Made by a program: the position numbers and the translations under genes. Shown here piece by piece: positions 1-11,160 of a DNA stretch of 64,000 nucleotides. Every line of letters starts with the position of its first letter. Position 1 is the stretch's first letter. The notes under the pieces were generated by a model. The model saw only the letters and a program-made list of their open reading frames with translations, had not been told where the DNA came from and ran no database searches. The DNA is from Echinarachnius parma (Eukaryota > Echinodermata > Echinoidea > Clypeasteroida > Echinarachniidae), in contig JBAMJV010010159.1 in NCBI GenBank assembly GCA_037951105.1, positions 27,893 through 91,892 of the forward strand. The letters run 5' to 3'.

Positions 1-505
1 CATATCAGCCTTGTGGTTTTTGTATACACATGTAGTAAATACATGTATATTGGTGTGGATTAAAGGGACTGTGTTGCCCATTTCGAATGGCGCTTTCCAA
101 AGTTCTCAAGAGGAGTCTGCCATGTTAATTGGGTCATAGGAATTGAGGCTATCAATAAACAAGACCTGGTATAGGCCATGGACACAGCAGCATATATCAG
201 CCTTGCAGGTTTTTGTACAAACATGTAGTAAATACAGTATATTGGCGTGGATTAAAGGGACTGTGTTGCCCATTTCGAATGGAGCTTTCGAAAGTACTCA
301 AAGAGACGCCATGATTTGCACTAATTGGGTCGTAGGGAATAAAGGCTCACAATAAACAAGCCCTAGTATAGACAATGGACACAGCATGCCAGCCTTGCGT
401 TTTGCATACACATGTAATAAATACATGTGCATTCATTGGAGTTGATTAAAGGGACGGTGTTGCCCGCGTTGAATGTTGCTTTCCAAAGTGTTCAAAAGGA
501 GAATT
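1..505. repeat. Tandem repeat, about 190-bp unit, 2.6 copies
   Basis: Units begin at about 1, 191 and 385. Each opens with a CAGCCTTG stretch, followed by a TGTAGTAAATACA segment, then GGGACTGTGTTGCCC and a CTTTCCAAAG segment. The third unit breaks off near 505. The array reaches the left edge, so its full size is unknown. Copies differ by scattered substitutions and small indels. No gene is seen in it; the short open frame at 143-355 only follows the repeat. Confidence 0.85.
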
Positions 506-679
506 GAGAGTGAAGAGGGCATAAGTCGATTTTTTTGGAAAAACGGAATTATACATACCGTCTTGTAGGTCAGGGCACCCTCTACGCGATGCACAATTTT
601 CAGATAATTATGTCTTATTTTGGGAACATTCTGCAAATATCAAAGAGAGCTACATTGGCTTGTACGAGGTTCTCAAACT

Positions 680-1065
680 TTAAAGGGATCTAGTAACTTT
701 GTTGACATGTGCAAAAAGTGATGAATGGTTGATGCAATGTATATTGTTGTTATCTCATATGTCCACAGGGTATTGTGTGAAAATTTCAAGTCAAATGGAC
801 ATTGCATGGCCAAGTAATGAGCGAAAATGCAAAGTGATATTCACTAACTCACTGCACTCACTTTGTACACGGTTTCAAAACTCCACCTGAGTTTTTCTTA
901 TCTGAATACTTCGATCGTACATATCTTTGTAACGAAAAGGAAATTTGAAAAACCAAAACCTGTCCCATGATTTTATTGTTAATACGAATACAACAAGGTA
1001 TGAGGGAACCGCTAGAATTAAAATTTTATTTTGAGGATTTGGACAATGTTACTAAGTCCCTTTAA
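680..1065 (+). mobile_element. MITE with TTAA target duplication (family T1, copy 1)
   Basis: TTAA at 680-683 and 1062-1065 flanks a 378-bp element. The ends are imperfect inverted repeats, AGGGATCTAGTAAC on the left and the complement of AGGGACTTAGTAAC on the right. There is no coding capacity. Related copies lie at about 6011-6309 (reverse, truncated), 25355-25735 and 63444-63830, with a short end fragment near 37340-37372. TTAA target sites are known for the piggyBac and Kolobok superfamilies; which one applies cannot be told from the ends alone. Confidence 0.8.
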
Positions 1066-1084
1066 GTAATTCTCTTTCTTTGCC

Positions 1085-1175
1085 CTCCATATTATAACCC
1101 TTTGCTTATGGGTGGGAACCAGGTGGACTATGTACAAAATCTAGGGGCTTACAAAATCTCAAAGGGAACAGTTTG
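1085..1175 (+). repeat. Dispersed 75-bp AACCCATTGCC family, diverged copy
   Basis: This matches the family best seen at 40223-40436: a start like AACCCATTGCCTACGGGAAC, a CTGGTGG core, and an end near a GAACAGGTT segment. This copy has TTTGC for ATTGC and a four-base insertion. Confidence 0.55.
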
Positions 1176-1905
1176 ATGGTGTCTGATTTCTGTATTTCTT
1201 ATTTCCATACGTGCAGATGCAAGCAAATTTTTTCACTTTTTCCCTTTAAAACATGATTATCTTCAAAGTACAAAAAGTGACGTAGTGCCCTTTTGTTTCT
1301 CAACCGACAATATCAGAGTTTTCATAATGTGAACGAATCTTGAAGTCTGTTAGCATGTATAAATCTTGCACGATGAACATGATGGAAGGAGAGTCGGAGA
1401 GCCCGCAGAGCTTGCACTGTGGGAGCCTTACAAACAGAAAAATTGCTTAAACTTTCAATTTGGGCTGTTCGGCATCCATAAATTGATTTGATGATCTGCT
1501 TCCATCATTTCTTAATGCAAGGGCCTACTCATCATGCTGAAAATAGCAATTGAATTGAATCACGACAAAACGAGGTTAGGGACTTAACGAAAACTGTCAG
1601 ATCATATGCCAGACCTTCCTTTTCCACATTATTCTTTGAGTATCAAAAAGAAAACAATAAGGATGATAACGATTGCACAGAATCAGTCCAGATTACGAGT
1701 AGAACAAGTTTAAAAATGCACCCTTTCTTTTTACTTGTGTGAAGGTAGAAAGTGAAACAAATTTATTAATGAGATAATCGAAAGTGAGGACAATATAAGT
1801 AGTGAATGTACAGAAGTACAGAGTGTAATAAAGAAATTCATACTTAGCTGAAGTCCTATACCTTCAAATCTGTGTATTGGTTTCATGGGAACGTCCCCCA
1901 TTCAA
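1176..1905. other. Gene-free stretch
   Basis: There is no supported gene. Positions 1235-1320 match a dispersed repeat that also occurs at 18275-18420, 44240-44420, 56455-56540 and 56935-57015; its marks are AACATGATTATCTTC and a GAGAAAGAGAAGGGCGC-like segment in either orientation. The rest is unique-looking AT-rich sequence. Confidence 0.5.
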
Positions 1906-1907
1906 GG

Positions 1908-1979
1908 GGCCTTGTGGCTCTATGGTAGAGCACCGGTCTAGCAATCCGGAGGTCTCGGGTTCGATTCCCGGCGAAGCCT
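1908..1979 (+). tRNA. tRNA-like gene, anticodon AGC (possibly a pseudogene or SINE head)
   Basis: A full cloverleaf can be drawn. The acceptor pairs 1908-1914 with 1972-1978 (one C-A mismatch), the D stem pairs GCTC 1917-1920 with GAGC 1928-1931, the anticodon stem pairs 1933-1937 with 1945-1949 (last pair T-T), and the T stem pairs 1955-1959 with 1967-1971 around the loop TTCGATT. The seven-base anticodon loop CTAGCAA places AGC at 1940-1942, which would read Ala. The pol III B box GGTTCGATTCC is intact. The A box has T where A14 is expected. Ala identity normally needs G3:U70, and here position 3 pairs C-G, so a working tRNA-Ala is doubtful. The 45.3-45.9 kb array shares the same loop. Confidence 0.55.
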
Positions 1980-2109
1980 ATATTTCTTTGCTCATTTTCA
2001 ATCATTTAAAATATTTCTAGTCAGTTTTCTCTCTATGTTTGTTTTCACATTACAGTTCATTGTTAATCATATCAAGCGATGAAGAAAGAGAGGACTACGC
2101 GTGTGCGTG

Positions 2110-2370
2110 TCGACACTAGCACTTGCACGCTTGCCCGAGACAAGTAAAAAATGTATGTCGGGCAAGTAAACTATCATAAATGGTCTAGTTTGGTTGCCAT
2201 ATAGGGCAACATTATCCTTGGTCAACTAGAAGAGAATGTAGTTCTTTACAAATCTCATCAAGAAGTAAGTGGGCAAGCAAATTTTCTGTTCGGGCAAGTA
2301 GTATTCAAACATTTATGACTTCACTTGTCCGAATGGGCTAGCAAAGGCAAAAGTTAGTGTGGAGGCTCGG
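2110..2370 (+). repeat. GGGCAAGT-family dispersed repeat (family G), copy 1
   Basis: A 260-bp repeat opens with CGACACTAGCACTTGC, carries several GGGCAAGTAAA stretches and a TTGCCCGA/TCGGGCAA inverted core, and ends in GTTAGTGTGGAGGCT. Other copies lie at 16555-16671 (-), 33580-33855 (+), 37880-38150 (-), 41463-41804 (+) and 43890-44130 (-). It has no coding capacity and resembles a short non-autonomous element with internal inverted repeats. Confidence 0.75.
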
Positions 2371-2594
2371 TGTATGTATTACACTAAAATGCCATCATAT
2401 TTCGCATTCCATACCACTTTTTATGGCATCATGCAGGCCTTTTGTCAAAAAACAACAACCCACTTGCATCACAAATATGTGTATATATATTTTTCTTCAA
2501 ACTTTTGATTCCTGGCTCATTTTTAGACCACAAAATTGTATATATCAGTCAGGTGGGATAGAGGTAAAGGACAAATATAAAGTACAACATATAT

Positions 2595-4525
2595 GGGCAA
2601 TTCCACGACATATGGGACATAGATGCCAAAAATTCAAAATGATGTTTGGTTCAAATAACTCATATTTTTTAATAATACATGAGTTGAAGTTTAAGGAACA
2701 ATAATTTTTTTTTCAATGACGTCCATTTTTTTTCTCAAAATGGCCATCAAAGTATAAAAGTAGAAAATATGGTGACGGGAAAGATAAATTCACATACATT
2801 TTGCTATCTCTAAATCTACTAAACCATTACTTCAATTGATAAACTTTCACATGAACAGAGTTACCAGAATAACACTTTACCAAATGGTATGAACAAAATT
2901 GCTGGTTTGATTTTTGAATTTGACAAAAATCTTGATTAGCTCAGTTACCATAATGGATGTAACGTCAGTTACCAAAAACAAGGATTTTTTCAATTTATTC
3001 CACAAAGAAGTTGATATATGGGATGCTACTTGAGATTTGTAATCTTTGACCAACTCTCTTTCTATCAATACAAACAAAATTGGGATGCCTACATACCATT
3101 GGTAGAAATTGGCTCTTCAAAGTGTGTAACGTCAGTTACCATGTAACGTCAGTTACCATAATTTAACATCAATTACCATAATGTAACAACTAACATATGA
3201 TTTACCAATGGAACAATGATAATTGGATAGATTCATAAACCTTAAGGAGGCACTTGCTAAGTTGTTTAAGCCAGTTATTATCATGTAAATCAGTATGAAG
3301 TTCTTTCAAAAGACTAAACATTATGATGGAGGGGATGTAACGTCAGTTACCAAAATCATGGATTATAAAAATCTCATTTTAAGTTAAATTTTCATTTGTT
3401 TCTCTGTAAGTTTTATCTCCCAGTATGTGCAAATAGGGTGGAAAGCCCTTAATTTATCTGCTTTTGTTAATAAAGTGGAGTAAAAAAGGCAAAATCCTCT
3501 CTTTATTTCCGTGAAAAGGCAAAGGGACTTGCCCCTTAGATCCCCACACCCCATATCCATTCCAAATTATTGATAAATTACTGTTTTGAATCTTAAAAGT
3601 TAATATATTTAACATTAAACATGTGACTAGTATGGTATGATTCATGAGGAATCAACAAATTTGTTCTACAACCTAAACCTAATTTACATGTGTAACGTCA
3701 GTTACCACCCATAGGTAAAGTACATGTAAAACGTCAATTATCCCCATAGGTCCCGAGTTCCCATTGTTTGATCTTTTGCTAGGTTGATATCAGTATTTAA
3801 CATTTCACTAGTATGATATAATTCTTGATGCAGTGCAAAAACAGTGATAATATCAATTTCATGTAAACCCCATAGACAAAGCATTGTAACGTCAGTTACC
3901 GTAACGTCAGTTACCAGCATGCTCACAATAAACTTTCCAAAGAATTAAAAGAAAATGGACAAAGGTCTCCTTTCATTTGTGTATATGTTCTTGATGGACC
4001 AAGGTATTAATCCATACCCCAAAAATCATTCTAACAAGTTACGGAATTGAAATATTTCAAACTGATTCCAACACATGATTTTTCACGTGTTAAGTCTATG
4101 GGAAGTGTAACCGTAACGTCAGTTACGTAACGTCAGTTACCGACATGCCTTCAGTAAAGTTATCCTAGCATAAAGGGAGATGGTGCTAATTGTTCCATAT
4201 TTGGTACATCTGTTCCTGGTTACCTAGGGATGATGTCACATCAAACTCATCATTCTAGCAGGTCTGGGACATGAGATATTACACTTTGATTCAAGACCAT
4301 CATTTTGCATGTCTTTTTTGCGTAACGTCAGTTACCGACACATTTTTGCTCGCTGTTCGATTAAAAATTCAGTTTTGGTGAAAAAATTTATACTGATTTC
4401 TTCACTCTCATCAACTATATACATGTATCAAATAATAACCCCCAGGTATCTTTATTTACATAACTACAATGAAAACAAAGTTGTACAAATCCTACATTGT
4501 AACGTCAGTTACCGTGGAATTGCCC
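2595..4525. mobile_element. Element A: TIR element with palindromic box array
   Basis: The element is 1,931 bp. It begins GGGCAATTCCACG and ends in the complement; ATAT stands directly outside each end (2591-2594 and 4526-4529), consistent with a 4-bp target duplication. Inside are eleven exact copies of GTAACGTCAGTTAC, starting at 2959, 3126, 3143, 3337, 3692, 3886, 3901, 4113, 4127, 4322 and 4499, plus weaker versions near 2942, 3161 and 3726. The box is itself an inverted repeat (GTAAC...GTTAC). Box starts are mostly 165-195 bp apart or close doublets 14-17 bp apart. There is no long open frame, so the element looks non-autonomous. Superfamilies with 4-bp target duplications include Sola, Ginger and Academ; I cannot choose among them. 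Confidence 0.8.
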
Positions 4526-4753
4526 ATATGATGACACACGCAGTACCCCGGGGTACCGTTGTACCCCGGTTTCCCGCGTTGTGTAGCGCCATCTTGCATC
4601 CAACCGTACCGCAGCTATTGCGTTGTGCATGCAGTGCAGCGCGCGATTGTATGCACGCTACACCCACAGTACAGCCCTAAAAATTAAATAAATAATTAAA
4701 CAAAATGGCGGATTTTCGTCTGGTACCCTGGCGTACCGTTTATGTCATCATAT
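4526..4753. mobile_element. Small MITE with ATATGATGACA ends
   Basis: The sequence starts ATATGATGACA and ends with its near complement TGTCATCATAT. Just inside, GGTACC-containing segments (near 4553 and 4721) also face each other. The interior is GC-richer than its surroundings. It abuts the right end of element A, and its first four bases are also A's target duplication, so A may have inserted at the edge of this MITE. Confidence 0.55.
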
Positions 4754-5310
4754 ATATATTACACCACGATACCACCACTGTCAGATTATCTTACTCAATG
4801 TGATACTTTCCTTGCCACCATGTGGTACCGTTTTAAAGAATTGAATTTTGTTCGTTAAAAATGAATTCAATTTATTGAACTTCTTTGATATACTGTTCAG
4901 TAATATTGCTTTATTACAGGAACAGACAACATTTATAAGAATACAATTGCAGTCATATTGTACATATTCACAGAGCTTGATTAGAAGTCAGTTCCACATT
5001 CATCATTGCATTTTCCTTAAATAATAATATTAATAAAACTACATCAGCATGTATAATTAGTCAACATACACCAATTTTTAAGCCCTGTAAAAAGCAGAAA
5101 TAATATTTCTCTTGGTCACTCAGTACAATTCAAGCAGACTATAGTGTGCAAATTTCAACTCCCTGGGGAGCGAGCATACCACCAGCGTGTGGCCACAGAG
5201 GAGCATCAACCTTATTATGTAATCACTGCCCCACCCTACCTGGTACCCAGTACTCTTGGGTTTACAGAAACAAATATGGATAAGAGCGCCTTGCCAAGCG
5301 ACACAAACTA
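4754..5310. other. Gene-free stretch
   Basis: AT-rich sequence with no supported gene. Near 5155-5175 there is a CAACTCCCTGGGGAGC segment shared with the dispersed repeat at 18040-18230 and 18556-18755. Confidence 0.4.
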
Positions 5311-5317
5311 AGTCAAA

Positions 5318-5462
5318 ATTCCCATAGAAACCCATAGGACAATCCTATTGGTCTCTATATGGGTTCCATAGAAACCCATATTCCACTTTCCCTATGAAAC
5401 CAATAAAAACCATTTAATAGGCCTATGGGTTTCTATTGGTTTGGTTATATGGGAATTTCAAC
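5318..5462. mobile_element. Short foldback element (145 bp)
   Basis: The ends are AAATTCCCATA at left and the complement TATGGGAATTT at right. Inner segments such as GAAACCCATAGG face CCTATGGGTTTC. Several CCCATA/TATGGG blocks repeat inside, so the unit can fold over much of its length. It is non-coding. Confidence 0.6.
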
Positions 5463-5646
5463 CTGGGAAGGGCAGAGGTTGGGAATGTAACCCAAGAGCT
5501 TCACATTGAAAGCCAACAAACAGGAAGATATAAGATGATGAAAGGTTGAGACTTGAATCCACAACCTTCACATTTAGAAGAGGTACAGTAGGCCGCTCAA
5601 CAATAAGACGAAGACACTCCCACAAATATGATACAAGATGAGATTA

Positions 5647-5800
5647 ACCCATTGCTTACGGGAACCGGGTAGGCTGTGTACAAAGTCTAGGGGGATTTCG
5701 GAATCTCGAAGTGAACGGGTTAACATATTGCCTACGGGATCCTGGTGCGTCCTGTATTATCTCTACAGGAATTACAAAATCTAGTAGGGTACAGGTTACA
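5647..5800 (+). repeat. AACCCATTGCC family, two tandem copies
   Basis: Two 75-bp units lie head to tail: 5647-5722 (AACCCATTGCTTACGGGAAC start) and 5723-5797 (AACATATTGCCTACGGGATC start). Each ends near a GGGTTAAC or ACAGGTT segment. The same family is tandem again at 40223-40436. Confidence 0.65.
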
Positions 5801-6010
5801 GGTCTATGACTTAATAGAGGTGTCAGTTCAGTCACCTCTTGTCTACTTGAAGCACTTTGAAGGTAAGTTGATAAAAACAAGTAGATTGGTTAATAGAGAC
5901 AGGTGCGGGGCACACTGTGTGACATTAATACTTGTTTACCGATTGCAATGATGACCATTTAATGTTCAACATCCTCATCACACCTAGCCTCTTGACAAGG
6001 TCCCGTGTCT

Positions 6011-6309
6011 GAATGGAGCATGGAGCAGGTTTCAGTTTTTCAAATTTCCCTTTCGTTGAAAAGATGTTTACGATTGAAGTTTTCAGATTTTGTATTATCC
6101 ACTGGAAAGTTATAGCTGAGTACAAAAGTAAGTGCAATGAGTTAGCGAATATCACTTTGCAGGTTTGCTCATTACTTGGCCATATAATATCCATTTTCCA
6201 TGGAGTTTTCACACACCACTCAGTGGACAAATCATATCACAACAGTACACATTTTTATCAAACATTCATCACTTTTCGCACAGACCAACAAAGTTACTAG
6301 ATCCCTTTA
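6011..6309 (-). mobile_element. MITE family T1, reverse truncated copy
   Basis: Read on the minus strand this matches 684-1000: it starts at the TTAA-flanked AGGGATCTAGTAAC end (6283-6304) and carries the GTCCACTGAGTGGTGTGTG and GCAAAGTGATATTCGC segments. The opposite inverted end is missing, so the copy is truncated near 6011. Confidence 0.7.
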
Positions 6310-7137
6310 ATAAATCAAACAAACAAACAATTATTCATCTTCATGAACTTAATAAAAATCATAATTTAAGAATGAAGAAATACAATGCAGTTTCACTAAG
6401 TCATTACAAATATTTACTTCAATACCTACCATTAAATAGTATGGATATACCTTCATCATATTATGACATCTTTATGATTATGACTGACATAGTTTCGCCG
6501 AGTCATTTCGATGATTTATTTTTCATTAATGAGGATTAACTACGCACCATAATTATGTGCCATAAAAAATGTCATTACTAATATTTACTTGTCCTTAACG
6601 AGAAATAATTACTACACAGTTTAATTTCTTAATATAATATATGCTTTTGTCATTACGATCATAACCACTGTAGGGTTAAGTATGGAGCGGCAACATGAAA
6701 AGTGAACAAGTATAATTATCTGGTATGATTATGATTTTAGTTCCACTACATCGTAACAAACATCTACAAAAAGGATTTTGCAATAACTTAATAATACATA
6801 CCATCATCATGCGTCCTATGCCATCATTAGGATTATAAAACCGATGATGAGTGAATTAGGAGGAACAATTAGCAGCCCCTGGACAAATTTACCTACAAAT
6901 GTACGCCCGCCGTTTTAAAATGCAACAGCAGAACGGTAGGGATGCTCCAAAATCCATGCTATGCCTATATCTCCTGGGTAGGCTGTAGGTATACTGTAGC
7001 AATGTGTGGAGTGGATTTAACTCATGTGGTGCCAATGGTATACTGTACATAGCAATGTGGTTTTAACCCTTGTGTAGCCGACAGCACAGATTTGCGCCTA
7101 ACAGAACACACAATACCTATAGATAGAGAGCTACGGT
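6310..7137. other. Gene-free stretch
   Basis: AT-rich, no supported gene or recognised repeat. Positions 6360-6700 hold several TCATTA-like short motifs, too irregular to call a repeat. Confidence 0.4.
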
Positions 7138-7162
7138 AGACACACACACACACACACACATG
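7138..7162. repeat. (CA)n microsatellite
   Basis: An uninterrupted run of about eleven CA units. Confidence 0.9.
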
Positions 7163-8632
7163 TGAATTTCATTGTACAATACAAGAGCTCTCAAGCATGT
7201 GCATGGTAGATTCTTATACCTCGCTCGACTCAAGGTTACAATTTTACAAATTACACTATGCGCTGCCCTGGAAATGGAAACGCTCGCTCCCCGCGCTACC
7301 GCTGCTTTGACGATTAGCGCTAGGTGTGTATTCTGCCCTCCTTTAAGGGGCAGAAGGGCGCAAATGGCTGTATGACACATTTCTCAAACTGAGACTAACA
7401 ATTAGATATGTATTCTTTTATATATTGTAGTCATTATAGTTTAGTACCTAGCAAAATTTAAACCACAATTTGTCAATTTTTTTAAAAGAGAAATTAAAGT
7501 TACCGTATGGTAAAGATTTTATCAAATGACAATGTGACACATTCTCAAATTGAGTCTCAATATTACAATATGTGTTCTTACATTTTGTACTCATCAAACT
7601 ATATCTGCTATCAGAATTGTTTTTTGATTTTCCTCTATATGACTGTTTCGATAAAAACTATCAAATTTCGTGATATGTATTGGTTGTAATGGATATCAAA
7701 CAGCCCTAAATTTCATCGCTGCTGCCAATGTAACAGATGAGCACAGAATTCAATTCAACACTCGTTTACAGAAAATGTCAATGATGTCACTTGCTCCCTT
7801 TTACCATTGTTGGGTAGCATTTGTCTGATGAATTAGCAGCAAATGATTGCTTGCCATAATGATAAAAGGGGTGTGAACGTGAGGGAATTGCGTACAGTGG
7901 AATGATATCTCTTTCATGATGAAATGAAAGTAGCATTCTCTTCCCCACTAGCTCTGCAAAATGGAAAATAAAATTAAATATCAGTCTGTTTCCTTCTACA
8001 ACTTAAAATCAAATTAGGAGTTTATATATTATAGTATGCCATCTGGTAGGTAGGCATACAGTATATGCTATGCAGTAAAACATCACATTTATAAGCATAT
8101 ATTATTGTCAAGTGTTTTTTTTTTTTATCCAAGCTCATACCGTACTTAAATAATGTTGCAATTAAAAAAAAACGGTTCCAAGAAATGATCATAACAATTC
8201 ATATTGTACTTCAGTACTTGCACGTACAACACGTAGAGTTAATTTTCAGTTTCTTGGGGAATATGAAAAATAGGTCTCACTTTGAATTTAAATGACCCTA
8301 TAAAGCCTTCATCTTAGACCGACTGAAAGAAATCGATCTTAAAAATAAAACAGTAACAAAAGAAAATCCTGTTTTTTCATAAGTCCTTGTAAAAAAAACC
8401 TAACCATCGCAGTTTAAAACTCTGAACTTGCAGAAAACTAGGTGTCTTTATGCCATGGGCTACAATTTTCAGTGCCCATATCAATATTCAACGAATCCAC
8501 ATAATCATTTACCACTACCGATCAGTTGACTAGTGCATCTTTATTAAATTGAGTGTCATGAACCAGCTGATAATTCTAATAAATCCAATCAATATCATAA
8601 GAAATTAAGAATCCAAAGAATTTATTACCCCA
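7163..8632. other. Gene-free stretch
   Basis: No gene is supported. TGTGACACATTCTCAAA (7530-7550) echoes the ATGACACATTTCTCAAA stretch at 7370-7388, a possible diverged duplication of about 160 bp spacing. The rest is AT-rich with A and T runs near 8110 and 8165. Confidence 0.4.
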
Positions 8633-8633
8633 T

Positions 8634-8710
8634 CATAATAATAATAATTGTTGATTTTTATATAGCACTTTATCAACAAAGTCTCAAAGCGCTCTGAGCA
8701 TTATTACCTT
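8634..8710. repeat. TATAGCGC dispersed repeat, copy 1
   Basis: An AATAATAAT lead, then GATTTTTATATAGCACTTTATC and a CAAAGCGCT segment. Other copies lie at 18472-18560, 31165-31240 and 54170-54262 with the same order: AAT run, ATTTATATAGCGCCTAATAT, then GCGCTTTACAA. Confidence 0.65.
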
Positions 8711-8838
8711 GGCTTTTGCTGAGCTGCGAAGATGGGGCGCTCAAGCATTTCAAGGAATAAATTCGCACCTCTATTGAATTACGTGTCTAATTTATTTTCT
8801 TTCATATATTGTCAAGATCCATGGGTTTTTATATAAAG

Positions 8839-9050
8839 TACTGTAAACGTTGTTATTTTCGCGCGATTAATATTTCGCGCTGAGCGACACAAAAACAAAT
8901 TCGCGGGTTTTTAACTTCGCGGCCAAACAAGTGTTCATACGCATTGCAAATCGCGCATTTATATTCACAGGTTTTAATATTCGCGGACGCTGACTTCAGC
9001 GCGAAATCCGCGAAATTGAATGCACCGCGAACATTACCACGTTTACAGTA
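8839..9050. mobile_element. Foldback MITE with TACTGTAAACG ends
   Basis: The 212-bp element has inverted ends TACTGTAAACGT. The interior is full of short CG-rich words (TTCGCG, CGCGAA) in both orientations. This composition, unlike the AT-rich flanks, is typical of a recognised type of invertebrate foldback element. It has no coding capacity. Confidence 0.8.
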
Positions 9051-10352
9051 TTCCTATTCACTAATGACACACAAAGTCTCTCTAGTCTCTACTGACATAC
9101 ACTGTCAGCTGATAATTAGAATTCCTAGCAGAGTCAAAATAATCATTCCCCAATCAGTCCCTGTGTGCACCTTTATCTAATTATTATAGCATCAAACCAT
9201 ATTTATTTCACATCTCATCACAATCCACGGGGTTTAGATGTTTGTCTGTTCTTATATACTGACATTAAAGTTAACTTAAAGTGAGAGAGTATTGCCCGGC
9301 ATAAATTGCGATTGTTAATGCATCGCTTTATCACTGCCGATGGCTAGAAGCAAGGTTTTCTTTCATACTTGCATATCTTATTTTTCTCCAAGGAAGAGAA
9401 GAAAACGATCTGAGGATTTGACAGCTTTATGACCAAATGCATATTTTGAACAAGTAAACAAGGGATACATAAAGTCATTTCACACATTAAGAAAAAAGAA
9501 AAAAACAAAAAAAGAGACTTAACTTGTTTACAATATCGACTGCGGAAGCATTAGATTAAACGGTTTTCGGTGCAAGGGAACACAAAAAGAAATTTATGAG
9601 CAGGTTTTTAAAACGTGTCATGCCGAGGAAGTGTTCGCTCATGTTATCTTTGCACTCAAAACCAGAATTGATATACTTGTCAATACACAGAATATACTCA
9701 CGTGGCAACACAGCATATATACATTTAGATGTACATTACGTACAATGCATTCATCATTAATTATCACGATGTTCTAAATACTCACTTAAATTTGCGCATA
9801 TATACTTTCGCTGGTTATAGAATTTGCGCTTGAGGTATGTAGCATGAAATACATGAAAATCAATGTGCCACAAATATTACGACGTACTTCAGCACATCAA
9901 TTTCTACTTCCTGAAATTTGCCAATTGCAATCTTTTGTGTAAAAGGTCCGTATTAAACTCAACCTACATATCCTTTTGCTATCAGGATCCAAACTGATTG
10001 CAAACGAGTTGTTTTACCGTGTGAAACCATCCTCGATGATTTGTTCATCCGGCTTCGATGACATCAATCACCGAATTATAAGATTCGTGGAAACCCTCGC
10101 AGAGTATTTGTTCTACTGTTCGAGGTCTTCACGCTTTTATTGATCACCTAATACTTTCAAATTCTCCCCAGAGGGTTTTTAGCGTGTTTTTCATTCAATT
10201 TCAAATACAGTGGTGAAAATTACACTGATTAAGATAGCTGACAAAATTTAACAAACTGAACAGTTCCGTAATTACATTCTCTGTTGATCACCTACTCTAG
10301 AATTCCCCTTGTATAGTAAAGTGAGCTTTTTTTACATTGTAACAATGTCATT
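9051..10352. other. Gene-free stretch
   Basis: No supported coding sequence, RNA gene or repeat. Sequence looks unique and AT-rich. Confidence 0.4.
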
Positions 10353-10574
10353 GGCCCGTATTCACAAAGGAGGTTTGTACAAACCCTGGTTCAAACCGCG
10401 GTTTACATCTATGGAATGCCAATTGTAAACTGATGGAGAGAGAATGTGTACCATCAACATTGTTAACAAGTAAGGAATTTACATTCTCTCTCCATCAGTT
10501 TACAATTGGCATTCCATAGATGTAAACCGCGGTTTGAACCAGGGTTTGTACAAACCTCCTTTGTGAATAAGGCC
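10353..10574. mobile_element. MITE with 94-bp near-perfect inverted arms
   Basis: The arms are 10353-10447 and 10481-10574 and differ by only about one or two bases (GGCCCGTATTCAC against the complement of GTGAATAAGGCC). A 33-bp loop separates them. ATT lies directly outside both ends, a possible 3-bp target duplication. The arm similarity implies a recent insertion or correction between arms. Transcribed, it would form a long double-stranded hairpin. Confidence 0.9.
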
Positions 10575-10737
10575 ATTTAGTCTGAGTAATTAATTATTTT
10601 GAATATAACTCCTGCAAATTCACAAAAATTCACAAATTGTTTGCATGCTTTCATAAAAGTCAGATAAGTCTTTAAAGAGGCCCCATAATCTTAATTTTCT
10701 GATAAATTTTAAAGAAAATATATATATAGAAGCCTTG

Positions 10738-11160
10738 TAGCTAGACTATACAAGCCCGAGTGGAACGCCCTTGTCCAGCCCAATTGCACACACACTTGTT
10801 AGCCATCATCCGTATATGAAGTATGAATTTAAAAGGAGCCTAGATGCTCATCTTTTTTCTTTTCTTCTCTATGTAGAAAAGTGTATAATAGGTGTCTTTC
10901 TTTTGGGTTAATTAATTTGTTTAACAGAAAACTTGATTTAAGCTAGATCAACCCACATGGACACTTGACTAGCCAAATCCCACGCACACATTTTTGTATT
11001 CTTTTCTGCAATTTTTGTTTTTCTTCTAGATTTTTTGATTTTCGCCAAAGAAAAAAAAGTTGATATGCTAGACCAACCCATGTGCCACTTGTCTAGCCAT
11101 ATCACATGCACACTTGTTAGCCCTCATCCGTTGCTGAAGTGTGCATACAGAATTGAAACT
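10738..11160. repeat. Diverged tandem repeat, about 130-200 bp spacing
   Basis: Three related segments start near 10741, 10939 and 11068 with GCTAGAC or GCTAGATCAACCCA. They continue through a GACACTTGACTAGCCA or CACTTGTCTAGCCA segment to GCACACTTGTTAGCC and TCATCCGT. Spacing is uneven, so this may be partial duplications. Confidence 0.5.

Noticed and set aside
2959..4512. CRISPR-like array of short repeats with spacers
   Set aside because: The repeat is only 14 bp, spacing is irregular and far too long, the unit is a palindrome inside a TIR element, and the DNA is eukaryotic.
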